From the NCBI GenBank assembly GCA_037783545.1, contig JBBELK010000325.1, positions 248,001-312,000 of the forward strand: a stretch of DNA of 64,000 nt. Reading direction: 5' to 3'. This document shows, in pieces, positions 60,401-64,000 of this stretch. Made by a program: the position numbers and the translations under genes. This stretch comes from Henricia sp. BOLD:AAB3569. Taxonomy: Eukaryota > Echinodermata > Asteroidea > Spinulosida > Echinasteridae. The notes under the pieces are model-generated. The model was not told the DNA's origin, did no database searches, and saw nothing but the letters and a program-made list of their open reading frames with translations. Numbering within the stretch: position 1 is the stretch's first letter; each line of letters starts with the position of its first letter.

Positions 60401-63170
60401 AAATATATAGTACATAGCCATTTGATGCATGTAACTGCATCAAATACATTTTTACAAAAACAAAATGTTTAGTAAAATCTGCGTATATAGATTTAGTTGC
60501 AAGAAAGTTTCAGGTTTTTGTGGGGGTTTTGATTTTTGGCTGCCTGAGAATCCTATAAATGTTTCTGTTTGTTATTGTCAGATTGCGACTGCGATGTCCG
60601 AGGGTCACTAGGGGGCGCTACAGCGATCTGTGATGTCATCAGTGGGCAGTGTCCATGTAAAGACGGAGTCGGCTCTCGACGTTGTGATCAGTGCTTGCCG
60701 GTTTATGTCAACTTCTCAGATACTGGTTGCAGTCGTAAGTACAATGGAATTTCATTGTTTGGTCTAAAAAAAAAATAATTAATTGCTAGATCCTTATATA
60801 GCTCATTCTTTATCTGCCGACATCTCAATGTGAGAGAATGCGATTTGGCTTGTGTCAGAAAGAATGAATATTAATTAGGGTTTTGTTTTTCCCTACCCGA
60901 TGTAAATTAATTGATTAGCACTGTATGCTTAGTGCTTTCCTGAGACATCTCAATGTTTCTGAGACGTCTCGATGTTTCTTAAACTTTCCGGAACTGCATA
61001 AACATTAAGATACATTGGCAGCCAAGCCAGAAACACCAGGGAGAGTTTCTATTTGTGAATGATTGCTTTAAGATCTTTTTTAAAACTCATGCATCTGATT
61101 GTTTTTTTAACTCTAATTCATCCGCTAGAATAGAATGGTCACCATGTTGCTAAAATTCCCCATCTGAATCTTGCCTGGCAGGTTGTGATCAATGCGTTGA
61201 AACTCTCCAGAACTCCACCATTGATCTCTCCGATCTCTGGACCCGTCTATGGCAGCAAGCCGCCATCTTAAATGACCTACAGCAACGAGGCAAGGAACTA
61301 GACGACCTACGACCTCAGGTCAACCGCACAGTGACTCAACTGACTGCTACACTGACCAGCTTTGATCAGCTCAGACTACAGATTGAGGGGATTGATGAGC
61401 AGCAGGTGGTGGGCCAGGTGGATGGACTCGTCTTATTGGTAGGTGCTTTAAGTCTTTTAAGTTTGGAGCAGTCTGGATGAAATAGCTAAAACAAAATGTC
61501 TTTTGTTCGGATCAATTCTGCTTTCGTAAATTGCTTCTCACACTTTTTTCATCAGTTTTACTTTAAGTAAACATTTTCCTACCATTATGTTTTGGATATT
61601 ACAAATGTGAAACCAGACAGCAAAATCCAAACCAAATATTTAAAAATTTAGTTTTTAAGTCCGAACTGTAATGCATGAACATACGAACAGTTTAATTTCA
61701 TTTTTAGCAGGAACTGAAGACTTTATTATTATTAATTTCTGGTATTGAAACCATGGATTCCTCAAAAAGTGCTCAAGGCACTGTAGCTTGAAACCTGTGA
61801 AGAGAAGACGATGAATAAATGCTCAGTTTTAGAGGTGGGAGGATCTAGGAAAACCTCTACACAATTCTGTATAGGGGGAACCCACGGAATCAAGCAGGGA
61901 CTGAGAAACATTTCCACATACTGACCCGGACGGGATTCGAACCAGGGCCACAGAGGTGGAAGGTGAGGAAAGAACTACTACGCCAACTCGATTCCCCACT
62001 TAGATTTTTAGATTTGTTTTTCTTAATGGATTTTTTTCTTCTTCACTGCAGGTTGGTCAAGCTCTAGAAGAATCCCAGACTCTCCTGAATGACCTTACAT
62101 CCCAACTAGATCGCATCCAAAGTCTCCAGACCCAGGCTCAAGCGATTCTTGATGGAATCCATCAGACTAACCAAACTGCACTGACTTACGTTAACATGCT
62201 TAGCCAGTGGAATACCACAGCCTCGTCACTGCTAAGCATGGCTCAGGTTAAGCTAGATAGCCTGGTGATGGTTGCCTTCAATGATCAAGAGAGATTGATT
62301 AACGCTGAGTTGGCAAGAAGCCAAAATGTGTCTCAGGATGCCGAAGCTCTGCTCAACATGATTACATCACAGGTAATATATTAGGTTTATATTGGCCTCC
62401 CATCTTTGGTCCGAAGTGCCATGAGTATAATGCTAATGCAACCTTTATAAAGGGGCCACCTGTTTTTATAGTGGCCAGTTTTTTTACGGTCCCGTGGGTG
62501 GCAACTATATACTTCTAATCCCTATTTTGTTCCCCCTCCATCCCCAGACTTGCCTTTTGATCCCCGAATTGGCTTTCTATTCTGGCTCATCTTTCTGCCT
62601 GAATATGTTTCTTTTTTCTTCCAAGCATCATTTTTGTTAATGTGCTGGTAGCAATGCTCCTCATCACTCCATGCCATGGAGACTGGGCATGAGTACAGAG
62701 GGCAATTTCATGGCTCTGCTAAGCACAAACATTTGCTTAGCACTGACTTTCTTTACTTTATAAAATGGGTCACCAGCCAAAATTGTCAAATTGTGTTCTT
62801 CAGAAACATTAGCAGAATATTAGTAAATACACATCACGTACGAGTTTGGCTGGCGACCCAGTTTTGCAATATAAAGCAAAGAAATTCTGTGCTAAGCAGA
62901 TTGTTGTGCTAAGCAGCGCCATGAAATGGCCCCTTGGTCGTATGAGCCAGCTTGGCTCTCAAAACGACTTTACCTATTTACCACAATTATTTAAAAAAAA
63001 TATTGTTGTTGCATGTTCAGGCGTCTTCCAGCAATGCCCTGAGTGCATTGATAAGCTCAGCCGAGACTCAACTGTCATCTACAATGCAACATGTAGCCGA
63101 TACACAGAGTCTGCTGGATAGTGTTGAAGACACACTCAGACAAATTGATATGATATCCAAGGAGATAGAG
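30389..63170 (+). CDS. Laminin alpha chain, alpha3/5 type, N-terminal part (27 exons, 3' end outside window)
   Basis: Exons: 30389-30460, 35301-35600, 37212-37442, 38260-38373, 38812-39028, 39791-39922, 41094-41272, 41580-41685, 42359-42620, 43200-43338, 44259-44555, 45483-45592, 48971-49191, 49765-49901, 50740-50955, 52606-52746, 53538-53819, 54696-54898, 55484-55610, 56496-56637, 57135-57315, 57727-57920, 58899-59186, 60582-60734, 61182-61438, 62052-62372, 63021-63170. All junctions agree in phase, giving 1724 codons with no stop. Order: signal peptide, LN, five LE, LF, about five LE, L4, about seven LE, then helical domain II/I. LN plus LF plus L4 points to an alpha chain of the alpha3/5 class (TAFYLNGATPCDC after LF is typical). 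Secreted basement-membrane component; LN drives polymer formation and the coil pairs with beta and gamma chains. LG domains lie past 64000. The LE count is lower than in vertebrate alpha5. Confidence 0.9.
30674..30760. repeat. TTAA-flanked hairpin MITE, 'gctcgtcagcaatg' family, copy 1
   Basis: TTAA (30674-30677), aagcacaggctcgtcagca, short interior, gctgacgagcctgtgtct, TTAA (30757-30760). A longer copy is at 59759-59899 and a degraded one at 46102-46196. The TTAA target is typical of piggyBac-type insertion. Confidence 0.85.
33008..34088. mobile_element. Non-autonomous DNA transposon, 1.08 kb, gatttcacaaa TIRs
   Basis: The left end ccaggggccgatttcacaaa and right end tttgtgaaatcggcccctgg are exact inverted complements over 20 bp. 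Subterminal aagacgagt/ctcgtctt-type and tcctagga motifs repeat at both sides. The interior contains no transposase that I can recognise. Target duplication could not be resolved. Confidence 0.8.
34866..35020. repeat. Dispersed SINE-like fragment
   Basis: gcctattaggcgctcaatgg, ctaatcaaacaca, ctcctgggtggag and ggcaaagtaccttgctcagg match sequence at about 16262-16385 in the same order. Related 'ggagcaaagtgccttgccta' is at about 6245. It looks like the body of a tRNA-derived SINE. Confidence 0.5.
35301..38373 (+). CDS. Laminin alpha exons 2-4: LN (domain VI)
   Basis: Exon 2 encodes SSPVNVALNKPITARITCGL, STCDASNPSLAHGPENMVDS and TWWQSTSRNQ. Exon 3 has RIENIQIQMGDSVRPNQMAI and ISFIPWQYQVTSSSECM. 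Exon 4 has WQRARYVRFNFYNMERSFGY. The TCDA, WWQS, PWQY and ARYVRF signatures are those of LN domains. The domain ends in exon 5 with HHYTVRNINVLARCEC. LN domains of three chains form the nodes of the laminin network, usually calcium-dependent. Residues about 29-253 of the model. Confidence 0.92.
36126..36440. repeat. TTAA MITE, 'gttcagatttttccag' family, copy 2
   Basis: Shares ttcagatttttccagaaaat, tccatggaaagaaaatgg, tgcactgctttatagagcc and gagaaaaatatgacaattta with 20384-20726 and 59924-60275. TTAA is at its left edge (agttaaaag); the right edge is degraded. Confidence 0.7.
37050..37123 (+). repeat. tRNA-like sequence (GTT anticodon-like), probably pseudogene or SINE head
   Basis: Acceptor halves ggcttca / tggagcc pair at 7/7 with one wobble. 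A perfect anticodon stem (tctgc / gcaga) holds loop atgttaa, placing GTT (Asn) in the anticodon. The T-loop is ttcgatt, but its stem has two mismatches. The damaged T stem argues against a functional tRNA. It lies 90 bp before laminin exon 3. Confidence 0.5.
37531..37857. repeat. Inverted-repeat element carrying a tRNA-like core
   Basis: The left arm (gttttgcccttacccgacgt, aattattaacactgta, gagacactatgaaaaacttc) is mirrored on the right (gaagtttttcatagtgtctc, tacagtgttaataatt, acgtcgggtaagggcaaaac). The inner right arm is a tRNA-like sequence at 37706-37776: 6/7 acceptor pairing (gctcggt / cccgagc), perfect T stem (gtggg / cccac), anticodon loop cttgttt (TGT, Thr-like). The left arm holds an imperfect complement of its 3' half. 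Related outer ends occur near 27820-27900 and 60880-60950. Confidence 0.7.
38517..38728. repeat. 212-bp palindrome in laminin intron 4
   Basis: The outer 34 bp (ttcacatgtttgaacggttc onward) are complementary to the last 34 bp with one mismatch. The inner arms match over ctatagaatgcaaactgctg and tgcattccaagcctcg, leaving a loop of about 9 nt. It starts 144 bp after donor 38374. Confidence 0.85.
38812..42620 (+). CDS. Laminin alpha exons 5-9: first LE (EGF-like) rod, five repeats
   Basis: Eight-cysteine LE modules: CECSGHASDCTLQP to QTGEDGFTC; CNCFGHSHLCTYDP to DGDAC; CSCNLPGTRSDPS to DANSNGC; CNCFTQGTVQASNIC to DNPEGC; CSCDTGGAFSATC to EGRQCNG, where the LF domain interrupts. The CDQCMDSYYG-type third loop is conserved. 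Exon boundaries are phase 1, 1, 0, 1 and 2. Residues about 253-538. Confidence 0.92.
39186..39510 (+). repeat. tRNA-derived SINE in laminin intron 5
   Basis: The head has tgtggtctagtgggtatgaa (A-box) and ggttgtgggttcaagcccca (B-box). Then come ccttggcaaggcacttaatc and ctgatggcagtggtaataat, and the tail tgtgcgctatgtaagaatcc with an att-rich end. A truncated copy of the same family is at 47335-47605, and the 51246 SINE shares the 'gcgctat' tail. Confidence 0.8.
39632..39722 (+). pseudogene. Decayed duplicate of laminin exon-6 start
   Basis: tttgtgtctattttacaacc then tgtaactgttttgg...tgtacctatgatcct mirrors the true acceptor and exon start (tttgtgtctattttccag, tgtaactgctttggg) at 39775-39865. 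The acceptor AG is changed to AA, and the downstream part carries changes and a TAA. It is non-functional as an exon. Confidence 0.8.
40370..40620 (-). repeat. SINE family on minus strand, copy 1
   Basis: gcactgtagcttg, gaagagaagacgatgaa, aatgctcagttttagaggt, aattctgtatagggaga and acccggacgggattcgaacc recur at 61740-61990. Read on the complement, ggttcgaatcccgtc is a B-box, so the head faces the minus strand. Confidence 0.7.
40761..40893. repeat. MITE, 'tagaccctttgcac' family, copy b
   Basis: tagagcttctgcaccggcag with complementary right end (gctgtgcaaaggctcta). Box gccatgacagggggcagg faces actgccccctgttatggc. Laminin intron 6. Confidence 0.8.
41290..41437. repeat. MITE, 'tagaccctttgcac' family, copy c
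   Basis: tagacgccttgcactggcgg and gccatgacagggggcgcagg at left, gactgccccttttcatggcc and catgcaaagggtccta at right. It starts 17 bp after the donor of laminin exon 7 (41273). Confidence 0.8.
41754..41968. repeat. Palindromic MITE, 'tgggagtca' family, copy 3
   Basis: tttgggagtcaaataatgcc at left, catactttgactcccaaa at right, with internal gtgtgtctctagcaagcgta and ggcacacacaacacgcac. It is adjacent to copy d of the other MITE family. Confidence 0.75.
41964..42118. repeat. MITE, 'tagaccctttgcac' family, copy d
   Basis: tagaccccttgtaccagtgg and gccatgacagtggtcagg, with actgcctcctgtcatggc and agtgcaaagggtttata opposite. Shared centre ttttcatatttaaatgatgt. Confidence 0.8.
42877..43206 (+). repeat. 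Tandem array of LF exon-10 starts, four upstream copies (84, 84, 84, 78 bp)
   Basis: Units start at 42877, 42961, 43045 and 43129, and the functional exon supplies the fifth from 43207. Each carries ctacccaa/t-tttacactcaatcag, gtgctgag, tgaaa and a new acceptor (atattttacag). Unit 1 has no acceptor in front of it. Unit 2 has a TAA in the laminin frame. Units 3 and 4 are open and in frame, since 84 and 78 are multiples of 3. The acceptors ending at 43037, 43121 and 43199 therefore all keep the reading frame. Confidence 0.9.
43200..45592 (+). CDS. Laminin alpha exons 10-12: LF (domain IV type B)
   Basis: Exon 10 starts LAAFSYYPTLHSISAEFETV, the usual 'Y-x-P-L-H...E-E' opening of an LF domain, and continues to MYPGFRWYGYVTLTGQ. 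Exon 11 holds SQLSGTFQIILRAANVGATR and the C-x-S-S-W-C segment LPLCSSWCFDG. Exon 12 has DQIVALPAEFIDPSPLLGDT, the typical LLP-x-x-Y/F-x-E element. The domain ends in exon 13 with SFCLSTVFSLTAFYLNGATP. LF is found in beta chains and alpha3/5 chains. Alternative starts at 43038 and 43122 are discussed under findings. Confidence 0.88.
46102..46196. repeat. 'gctcgtcagcaatg' MITE, degraded copy
   Basis: cgaaacacgcagctccatgc / gctatggagctgcgtatttc form the inner palindrome also present at 59810-59855. The right end reads cattgttgaggagcctgtcg; the left terminus is lost. Confidence 0.65.
46199..46341. repeat. Small inverted-end element next to GPCR-2 3' end
   Basis: gggatgtcagagttcaggca at left and ttttgaccgtcaactgacatccc at right share inverted ends (gggatgtcag / ctgacatccc). 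A similar end, gggatgtcagtcttccgg, is at 44656. Probably a MITE. Confidence 0.5.
46363..47313 (-). CDS. Class A orphan GPCR-2, single exon, nested antisense in laminin intron 12
   Basis: A 316-aa intronless receptor from ATG at 47313 (MNSSGEYEIV, N-glycosylation site N2SS). The frame stays open 24 codons further upstream, but those lie in SINE sequence, so the later start is preferred. Hallmarks: GN in TM1 (32-33), VD in TM2, C89 and C166 for the disulfide, DRY at 113-115, SWLP in TM6 (255-258), NPIIY at 293-297. Position 3.32 is Gln96, not Asp, arguing against an amine ligand. TM4 lacks the usual Trp. The C-tail is very short (about 19 residues after NPIIY). Ligand unknown. It is transcribed opposite to the host laminin gene. 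Confidence 0.92.
   Translation of the reverse strand: MNSSGEYEIVLSDYSAFYSATDGISALLAIPGNLLCLCVLKVTPDTDIADSTKVFLFTLVIVDLFLGFTFLPSLIIRHATESPAGEFVCKANTVIQGSMLNALIAILVLIGIDRYLAITRPLRYPTLMTKKRAIIITAVVSISLATAPILIFIASNGVVYQQYIGCFPNIRQNCVVSILLTGFVIFLPETVLIIIYMKLMQISRRQALRIAQFPAPTARQEHDNNAVPEIHRPPSFAGWKALRMLLIVNVTFLASWLPQFIATSYTCSNGYDAIAKTILGLSYVASNSSSWLNPIIYMCSSKIFRANAVKLIKRYY
47335..47605 (+). repeat. Truncated SINE upstream of GPCR-2
   Basis: gtggtcagtgggtatgaagt, cccttggcaagacactta, ctgatggcagcgataacagt and gcgctatacaataatgagca with (att)n tail match the SINE at 39186-39510. The B-box part is missing. Its left edge lies about 20 bp from the GPCR-2 start codon, so it occupies the proximal 5' region of that gene. 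Confidence 0.75.
47978..48440. repeat. Two-copy tandem duplication, about 240 bp, upstream of GPCR-2
   Basis: taatgacagaatttgt begins both units (about 47978 and 48219). Each continues with caaccgatagcctt/caaccggtagcctt, gattggaatttaatga, catgtaaatatt, ttattatgctaggctac and gagttgttttct. The copies are diverged by substitutions and small indels. No ORF is conserved between them. Confidence 0.75.
48971..52746 (+). CDS. Laminin alpha exons 13-16: middle LE rod
   Basis: LE modules CDCNPTGSTSLQCEPYGGRC, CNCFGDDKVCDMTTGLCDCP, CNCDPLGSVNPQCDATSGEC, CQCDTMLSRRAVCDKDTSQC and the opening of a split module (CVCMGITTACDSTQDKAVQ), which L4 interrupts. CEPYGGRCQCKPGVGGRSCD right after LF is the closest match to alpha3/5 chains. 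Exon 16 starts only 23 bp after a 1-kb tandem array. Confidence 0.9.
49515..49600. repeat. Poly-C / C-rich low-complexity tract
   Basis: Long C-runs with ccaacaccacccc variants between about 49520 and 49590, and a shorter tract near 49348. The Pro-rich or Gly-rich translations on either strand are low-complexity artefacts. Confidence 0.8.
49975..50098 (-). repeat. Partial inverted copy of the 'gttcagatttttccag' MITE
   Basis: gcttccacatccaaattgga, gattgcaaattccctgtttt and cttcctatggatagtatttt are the complement of blocks in 20384-20726. A G-rich insertion (gggggttgaggggagcgggg) is present. Laminin intron 14. Confidence 0.7.
50530..50676. repeat. MITE, 'tagaccctttgcac' family, copy e
   Basis: tagaccctttgcagcagcgg and gccatgacagggggcagg at left; gactgtcccctgtcatggcc and gcccgtgcaaagggtct at right. 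One of the best-preserved copies, about 60 bp before laminin exon 15. Confidence 0.85.
51246..51560 (+). repeat. tRNA-derived SINE, source of the adjacent tandem array
   Basis: The head gttccatggccgagcggttt (A-box) and ggttgtgggttcaaatcccg (B-box) is followed by gcccttgggcaaggcacttt, cacccaggagtaaatgggta and a 128-bp 3' segment (51433-51560) ending ctatataagatgcttttatt. Leu/Ser-type tRNA resemblance is suggested by ggccgagcggtt; it lacks the rest of a tRNA fold. Confidence 0.85.
51433..52582 (+). repeat. 128-bp tandem array, nine copies of a SINE 3' end
   Basis: Unit starts at 51433, 51561, 51689, 51817, 51945, 52073, 52201, 52329 and 52457 are exactly 128 bp apart. Each contains aggctgcaggggctgc, ccagggagttgt, cccaatgaccagggtgataa, gtaaagcgcca and gtgcgctatataagatgctt. 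The first unit is the SINE's own tail and is the most diverged; the next eight are very similar. Since 128 is not a multiple of 3, the long open frames on the minus strand are artefacts of a stop-poor repeat. Confidence 0.95.
53326..53488 (+). pseudogene. Decayed duplicate of laminin exon-17 (L4) start
   Basis: ttgtgattgactttc, ccctctacag, tacaccatt, actagtctcctgtccagct and caataactaccc line up with 53488-53635, which holds the true exon. The acceptor is intact, but the copy has TAG in frame (tcc agc tag) 13 codons in, so it cannot code. The duplication unit is about 162 bp. Confidence 0.85.
53538..55610 (+). CDS. Laminin alpha exons 17-19: L4 (domain IV type A / laminin B)
   Basis: YTISTDASLLSSWSIVSDPA opens the domain. 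DAYWTIPLLPRSLLGFYGSR with LQFSLHYTVQG is its core signature (the W-x-x-P...FLG...S-Y-G motif). Exon 18 has FEIEGTNTTIDRGDFLKTLS, and exon 19 SVEQCSCGQGYAGYSCE, returning to the split LE module. Exon 19 uses acceptor ccctag (55483); the stronger-looking ttttccag at 55448 would not fit the protein. Residues about 958-1162. Confidence 0.9.
54093..54535. repeat. MITE rich in CTAG/TCCGGA, laminin intron 17
   Basis: The ends tcgttcagacgaggggcta and tagccctccgtctgaacata are inverted partners. The interior has repeated agctagctccggagctagct and gctccggag motifs in both orientations. ccatta is seen on both flanks, possibly part of a target duplication. Confidence 0.75.
55020..55160. repeat. Dispersed repeat shared with about 58105-58235
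   Basis: taggtgggtggcaccc, gggatcttttaagtgcatta, cacaacac, acggccttgcattccttcc and aaaggatgg recur in order near 58105-58235 (ggtgggtggtgcc, gggatcttttttagtgcata, acggctttacatcccttcc). It is probably the body of a retroelement or SINE. Confidence 0.6.
55303..55416. repeat. MITE, 'tagaccctttgcac' family, copy f (left end lost)
   Basis: Starts at ttttcatatttaaaggatgt and ends ctgtcccctgtcatggccgc, cacgcaatgggtcta. The left TIR is missing. Confidence 0.75.
56496..60734 (+). CDS. Laminin alpha exons 20-24: C-terminal LE rod
   Basis: Exon 20 reads SCAPGYHRVNVTGHPFFGEC and CDCYGHSESCDPVSGQC, the standard module after L4. Further modules follow: CEQCAAGFYGNATMGTANDC, CPCRPPKARNTSC, CFCYGNTNQCNAITGRC, CSCDPVGSMNTSLCDHFTGQ, CDCNRLGSLSLQCTDNGVC and CDCDVRGSLGGATAIC with GQCPCKDGVGSRRCDQC. 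Exon 23 ends at TGT GCA A (59186), giving PCANCDCD. Several NxT/S sites are visible. Residues about 1163-1481. Confidence 0.9.
57597..57695 (+). pseudogene. Decayed duplicate of laminin exon-22 start
   Basis: aaccattccac, gaccaaccctagctaccaga, cctgcacaccatgtttctgc, atggtaacaccaatcagtgc and aactggtcg match 57731-57833 in exon 22. No acceptor stands directly before it, and a TAA occurs in the laminin frame (cat taa ctg). It is a dead exon fragment. Confidence 0.85.
58105..58235. repeat. Dispersed repeat, second copy (see 55020)
   Basis: Same block order as at 55020-55160. The following sequence to about 58360 contains cacaggtacaacggccgggt and aacactcggccacggtgtcc, typical of a SINE head read on the opposite strand. 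Confidence 0.55.
59194..59325. repeat. Hairpin starting next to laminin exon-23 donor
   Basis: ggctggatccgaattagtgg, ctttggctgtggc and ggctgttgctatg are mirrored by catagcaacagcc, gccacagccaaag and ccactaattcggatccagcc. Arms are about 50 bp with a spacer of about 28 nt. The left arm begins some 8 bases after the donor at 59187. Confidence 0.85.
59333..59714. mobile_element. Tc1/mariner-type MITE with TA flanks, containing a second MITE
   Basis: TA (59333-59334), cagttgaagtcagaagtata at left; tatacttctgatttcaactg then TA (59713-59714) at right. CAGTTGAAGTC is the well-known type of Tc1-like terminus. Inside, ggctgcattccaaatacgcg (about 59519) and cgcgtgtttggaacgcagcc (about 59641-59660) are inverted ends of a nested element. 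No transposase. Confidence 0.85.
59759..59899. repeat. TTAA-flanked hairpin MITE, 'gctcgtcagcaatg' family, best copy
   Basis: TTAA, aggcacaggctcgtcagcaa, then gccaaattcgtgccacgaaa, tacgcagcttcatgc with a loop, and all of these in inverted order, ending gctgacgagcctgtgccttt and TTAA. Nearly the whole element is one palindrome. Confidence 0.9.
59922..60276. repeat. TTAA MITE, 'gttcagatttttccag' family, copy 3
   Basis: tttaaaggtgcttgttcag at left and tcatgctcctttaa at right give inverted ends with TTAA on both sides. Interior blocks match 20384-20726. It sits about 20 bp from the other TTAA element. Confidence 0.8.
61182..63170 (+). CDS. Laminin alpha exons 25-27: start of coiled-coil domain II/I
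   Basis: CDQCVETLQNSTIDLSDLWT marks the last LE cysteines and the switch to helix. The next 230 or so residues lack cysteine and are rich in L, Q, E, A and S with heptad-like spacing (QLTATLTSFDQLRLQIEGID, SQTLLNDLTSQLDRIQSLQT, QSLLDSVEDTLRQIDMISKE). Trimerisation with beta and gamma chains is the known role. Exon 27 ends with donor gtgaga at 63171. Confidence 0.88.
61740..61995 (-). repeat. SINE family on minus strand, copy 2
   Basis: gcactgtagcttg, gaagagaagacgatgaata, aatgctcagttttagaggt and acccggacgggattcgaacc match 40370-40620. The tRNA-like head (complement of gggattcgaaccaggg ... ctactacgccaactcgattc) is more complete here. Confidence 0.75.
62640..62940. repeat. SINE 3' fragment with inserted 'cttagc' MITE
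   Basis: gtagcaatgctcctcatcac and actccatgcca match the SINE at 19680-19720. From about 62698, agggcaatttcatggctctg is mirrored by agcgccatgaaatggcccct near 62935, with gcttagcac motifs inside. It is the same MITE family as 19326-19600. Confidence 0.65.
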
Positions 63171-63445
63171 GTGAGAATTGTATACACAGATTGCAATGTT
63201 TATAAACATTATTCATAAATACCTTAGACGGTTTACGCATCCCTATTGGCTGAGAGCTTTTGTGAAACGTACACGTACAAAAAAAACGCACATGCCCTAA
63301 AGCAAATTTGATGCAGTGTGACAAACAGTAAAGTAGATTTACCACCTAGATGAAGTGAAGTGAAATGATTCTGATGATTTCCTGATGATTTCCTGATGAC
63401 AGCAGTAATAATGGCAACAGCACTTTGATACTTTGGTGATATAGC

Positions 63446-63665
63446 ACCGCTCGATTTCACGAAGCGCTACGATCCATCATAACTACGAGATGCACGTTAC
63501 TCGAGACGCACGTTACTCGAGACGCACGTTACTCGAGACGCACGTTACCCGAGACGCACGTTACCCGAGACGCACGTTACCCGAGACGCACGTTACCCGA
63601 GACGCACGTTACCCGAGACGCACGTTACCCGAGACGCACGTTACCCGAGACGCACGTTACGGCGG
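63446..63665. repeat. 16-bp minisatellite, eleven copies, in laminin intron 27
   Basis: Units of gagacgcacgttaccc with 16-bp spacing: gcacgttac starts at 63492, 63508 and so on to 63652. The first units read tcgag and later ones ccgag. The left flank (gatttcacgaagcgctacga) resembles a MITE end, and a related element near 58452-58530 has only two diverged units (actcgagatgcac). Confidence 0.92.
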
Positions 63666-63758
63666 TTTACCCATCACAACTGGTGTTACCAAGGATCGTA
63701 GTGATTCCTAAAATCGTCCCTGACTCTTATTATTATTCCCTTGCCAACCTTCCCCCAG

Positions 63759-64000
63759 ACCCAGTTGAACTACTCCAGCCAGTTTGTATCTCAATCCATG
63801 CTACAGACTCAACACTGTGCTTGTTGTCAGCAACGGCGTCGCTAGACCATTTTAAAAAGGGGGCTGGTGAGTGCCTTCGCGGGACACGCGCCGACATAAT
63901 ACAATGTACAGCGCCGTAATAGCATTGCCGATATAGGCGTGGCGTTTTGATGTGCGGTGCTCTATCACTTTCATTCTTTCATTGTTTAGCAGACAGCACC
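63759..64000 (+). CDS. Possible next laminin exon (weak)
   Basis: A good acceptor (ttcccccag, ending 63758) is followed in the expected phase 0 by TQLNYSSQFVSQSMLQTQHC, which is helical in character like the preceding exons. The frame closes at a TAG near 63843, and the only donors before it are weak (gtatct after QF, or gtgctt). The exact end is unclear, so the call is tentative. Confidence 0.35.

Noticed and set aside
63490-63711. ORF with THVTRDARYPRRTLPE repeats
   Set aside because: A 16-bp minisatellite read in three frames. CRISPR was also considered and rejected, because the units are contiguous without spacers and the DNA is animal.

Overview
The window is eukaryotic nuclear DNA from an animal. 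Its genes are multi-exon with GT-AG introns, interspersed elements are dense, and the proteins are animal families (laminin, a FRMD-type FERM protein, class A GPCRs). I infer a marine invertebrate deuterostome, possibly an echinoderm, from the combination of a laminin alpha chain of the alpha3/5 type, an animal LigB/MEMO-like gene and abundant short palindromic elements. The species is not established.

Layout on the + strand unless stated. (1) 408-15205: a 12-exon FRMD3/FRMD5-like gene of 558 codons with FERM domain, FERM-adjacent region and one C-terminal membrane helix. (2) 22462-23505: a single-exon class A GPCR of 347 aa. (3) 26295-28899: a 4-exon LigB/MEMO-like (class III extradiol dioxygenase fold) protein of 296 aa. 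(4) 30389 to beyond the right edge: a laminin alpha chain. 27 exons can be joined in phase for 1724 codons: signal peptide, LN, LE repeats, LF, LE repeats, L4, LE repeats, start of the coiled coil. The rest of the coiled coil and the LG domains lie outside. (5) 46363-47313 on the minus strand: a second single-exon class A GPCR, nested in a laminin intron.

Most remaining sequence is intron or intergenic DNA full of repeats: a foldback element with 9-bp target duplications, several MITE families (two flanked by TTAA, others by TA), tRNA-derived SINEs, a 128-bp tandem array grown from a SINE tail, minisatellites of 16 and about 20 bp, and many hairpins.

The most interesting pattern is repeated local tandem duplication of the 5' part of an exon, usually with its upstream acceptor region. 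I see it at five exons in two genes. In four cases the upstream copy looks non-functional. In the laminin LF domain the array has five copies, and three consecutive acceptors are usable in frame, which would give isoforms with 0, 26 or 54 extra residues. The genes do not form an operon-like system: the FRMD protein is a membrane-cytoskeleton adaptor, laminin is a basement-membrane protein, and the GPCRs and LigB-like protein are independent.
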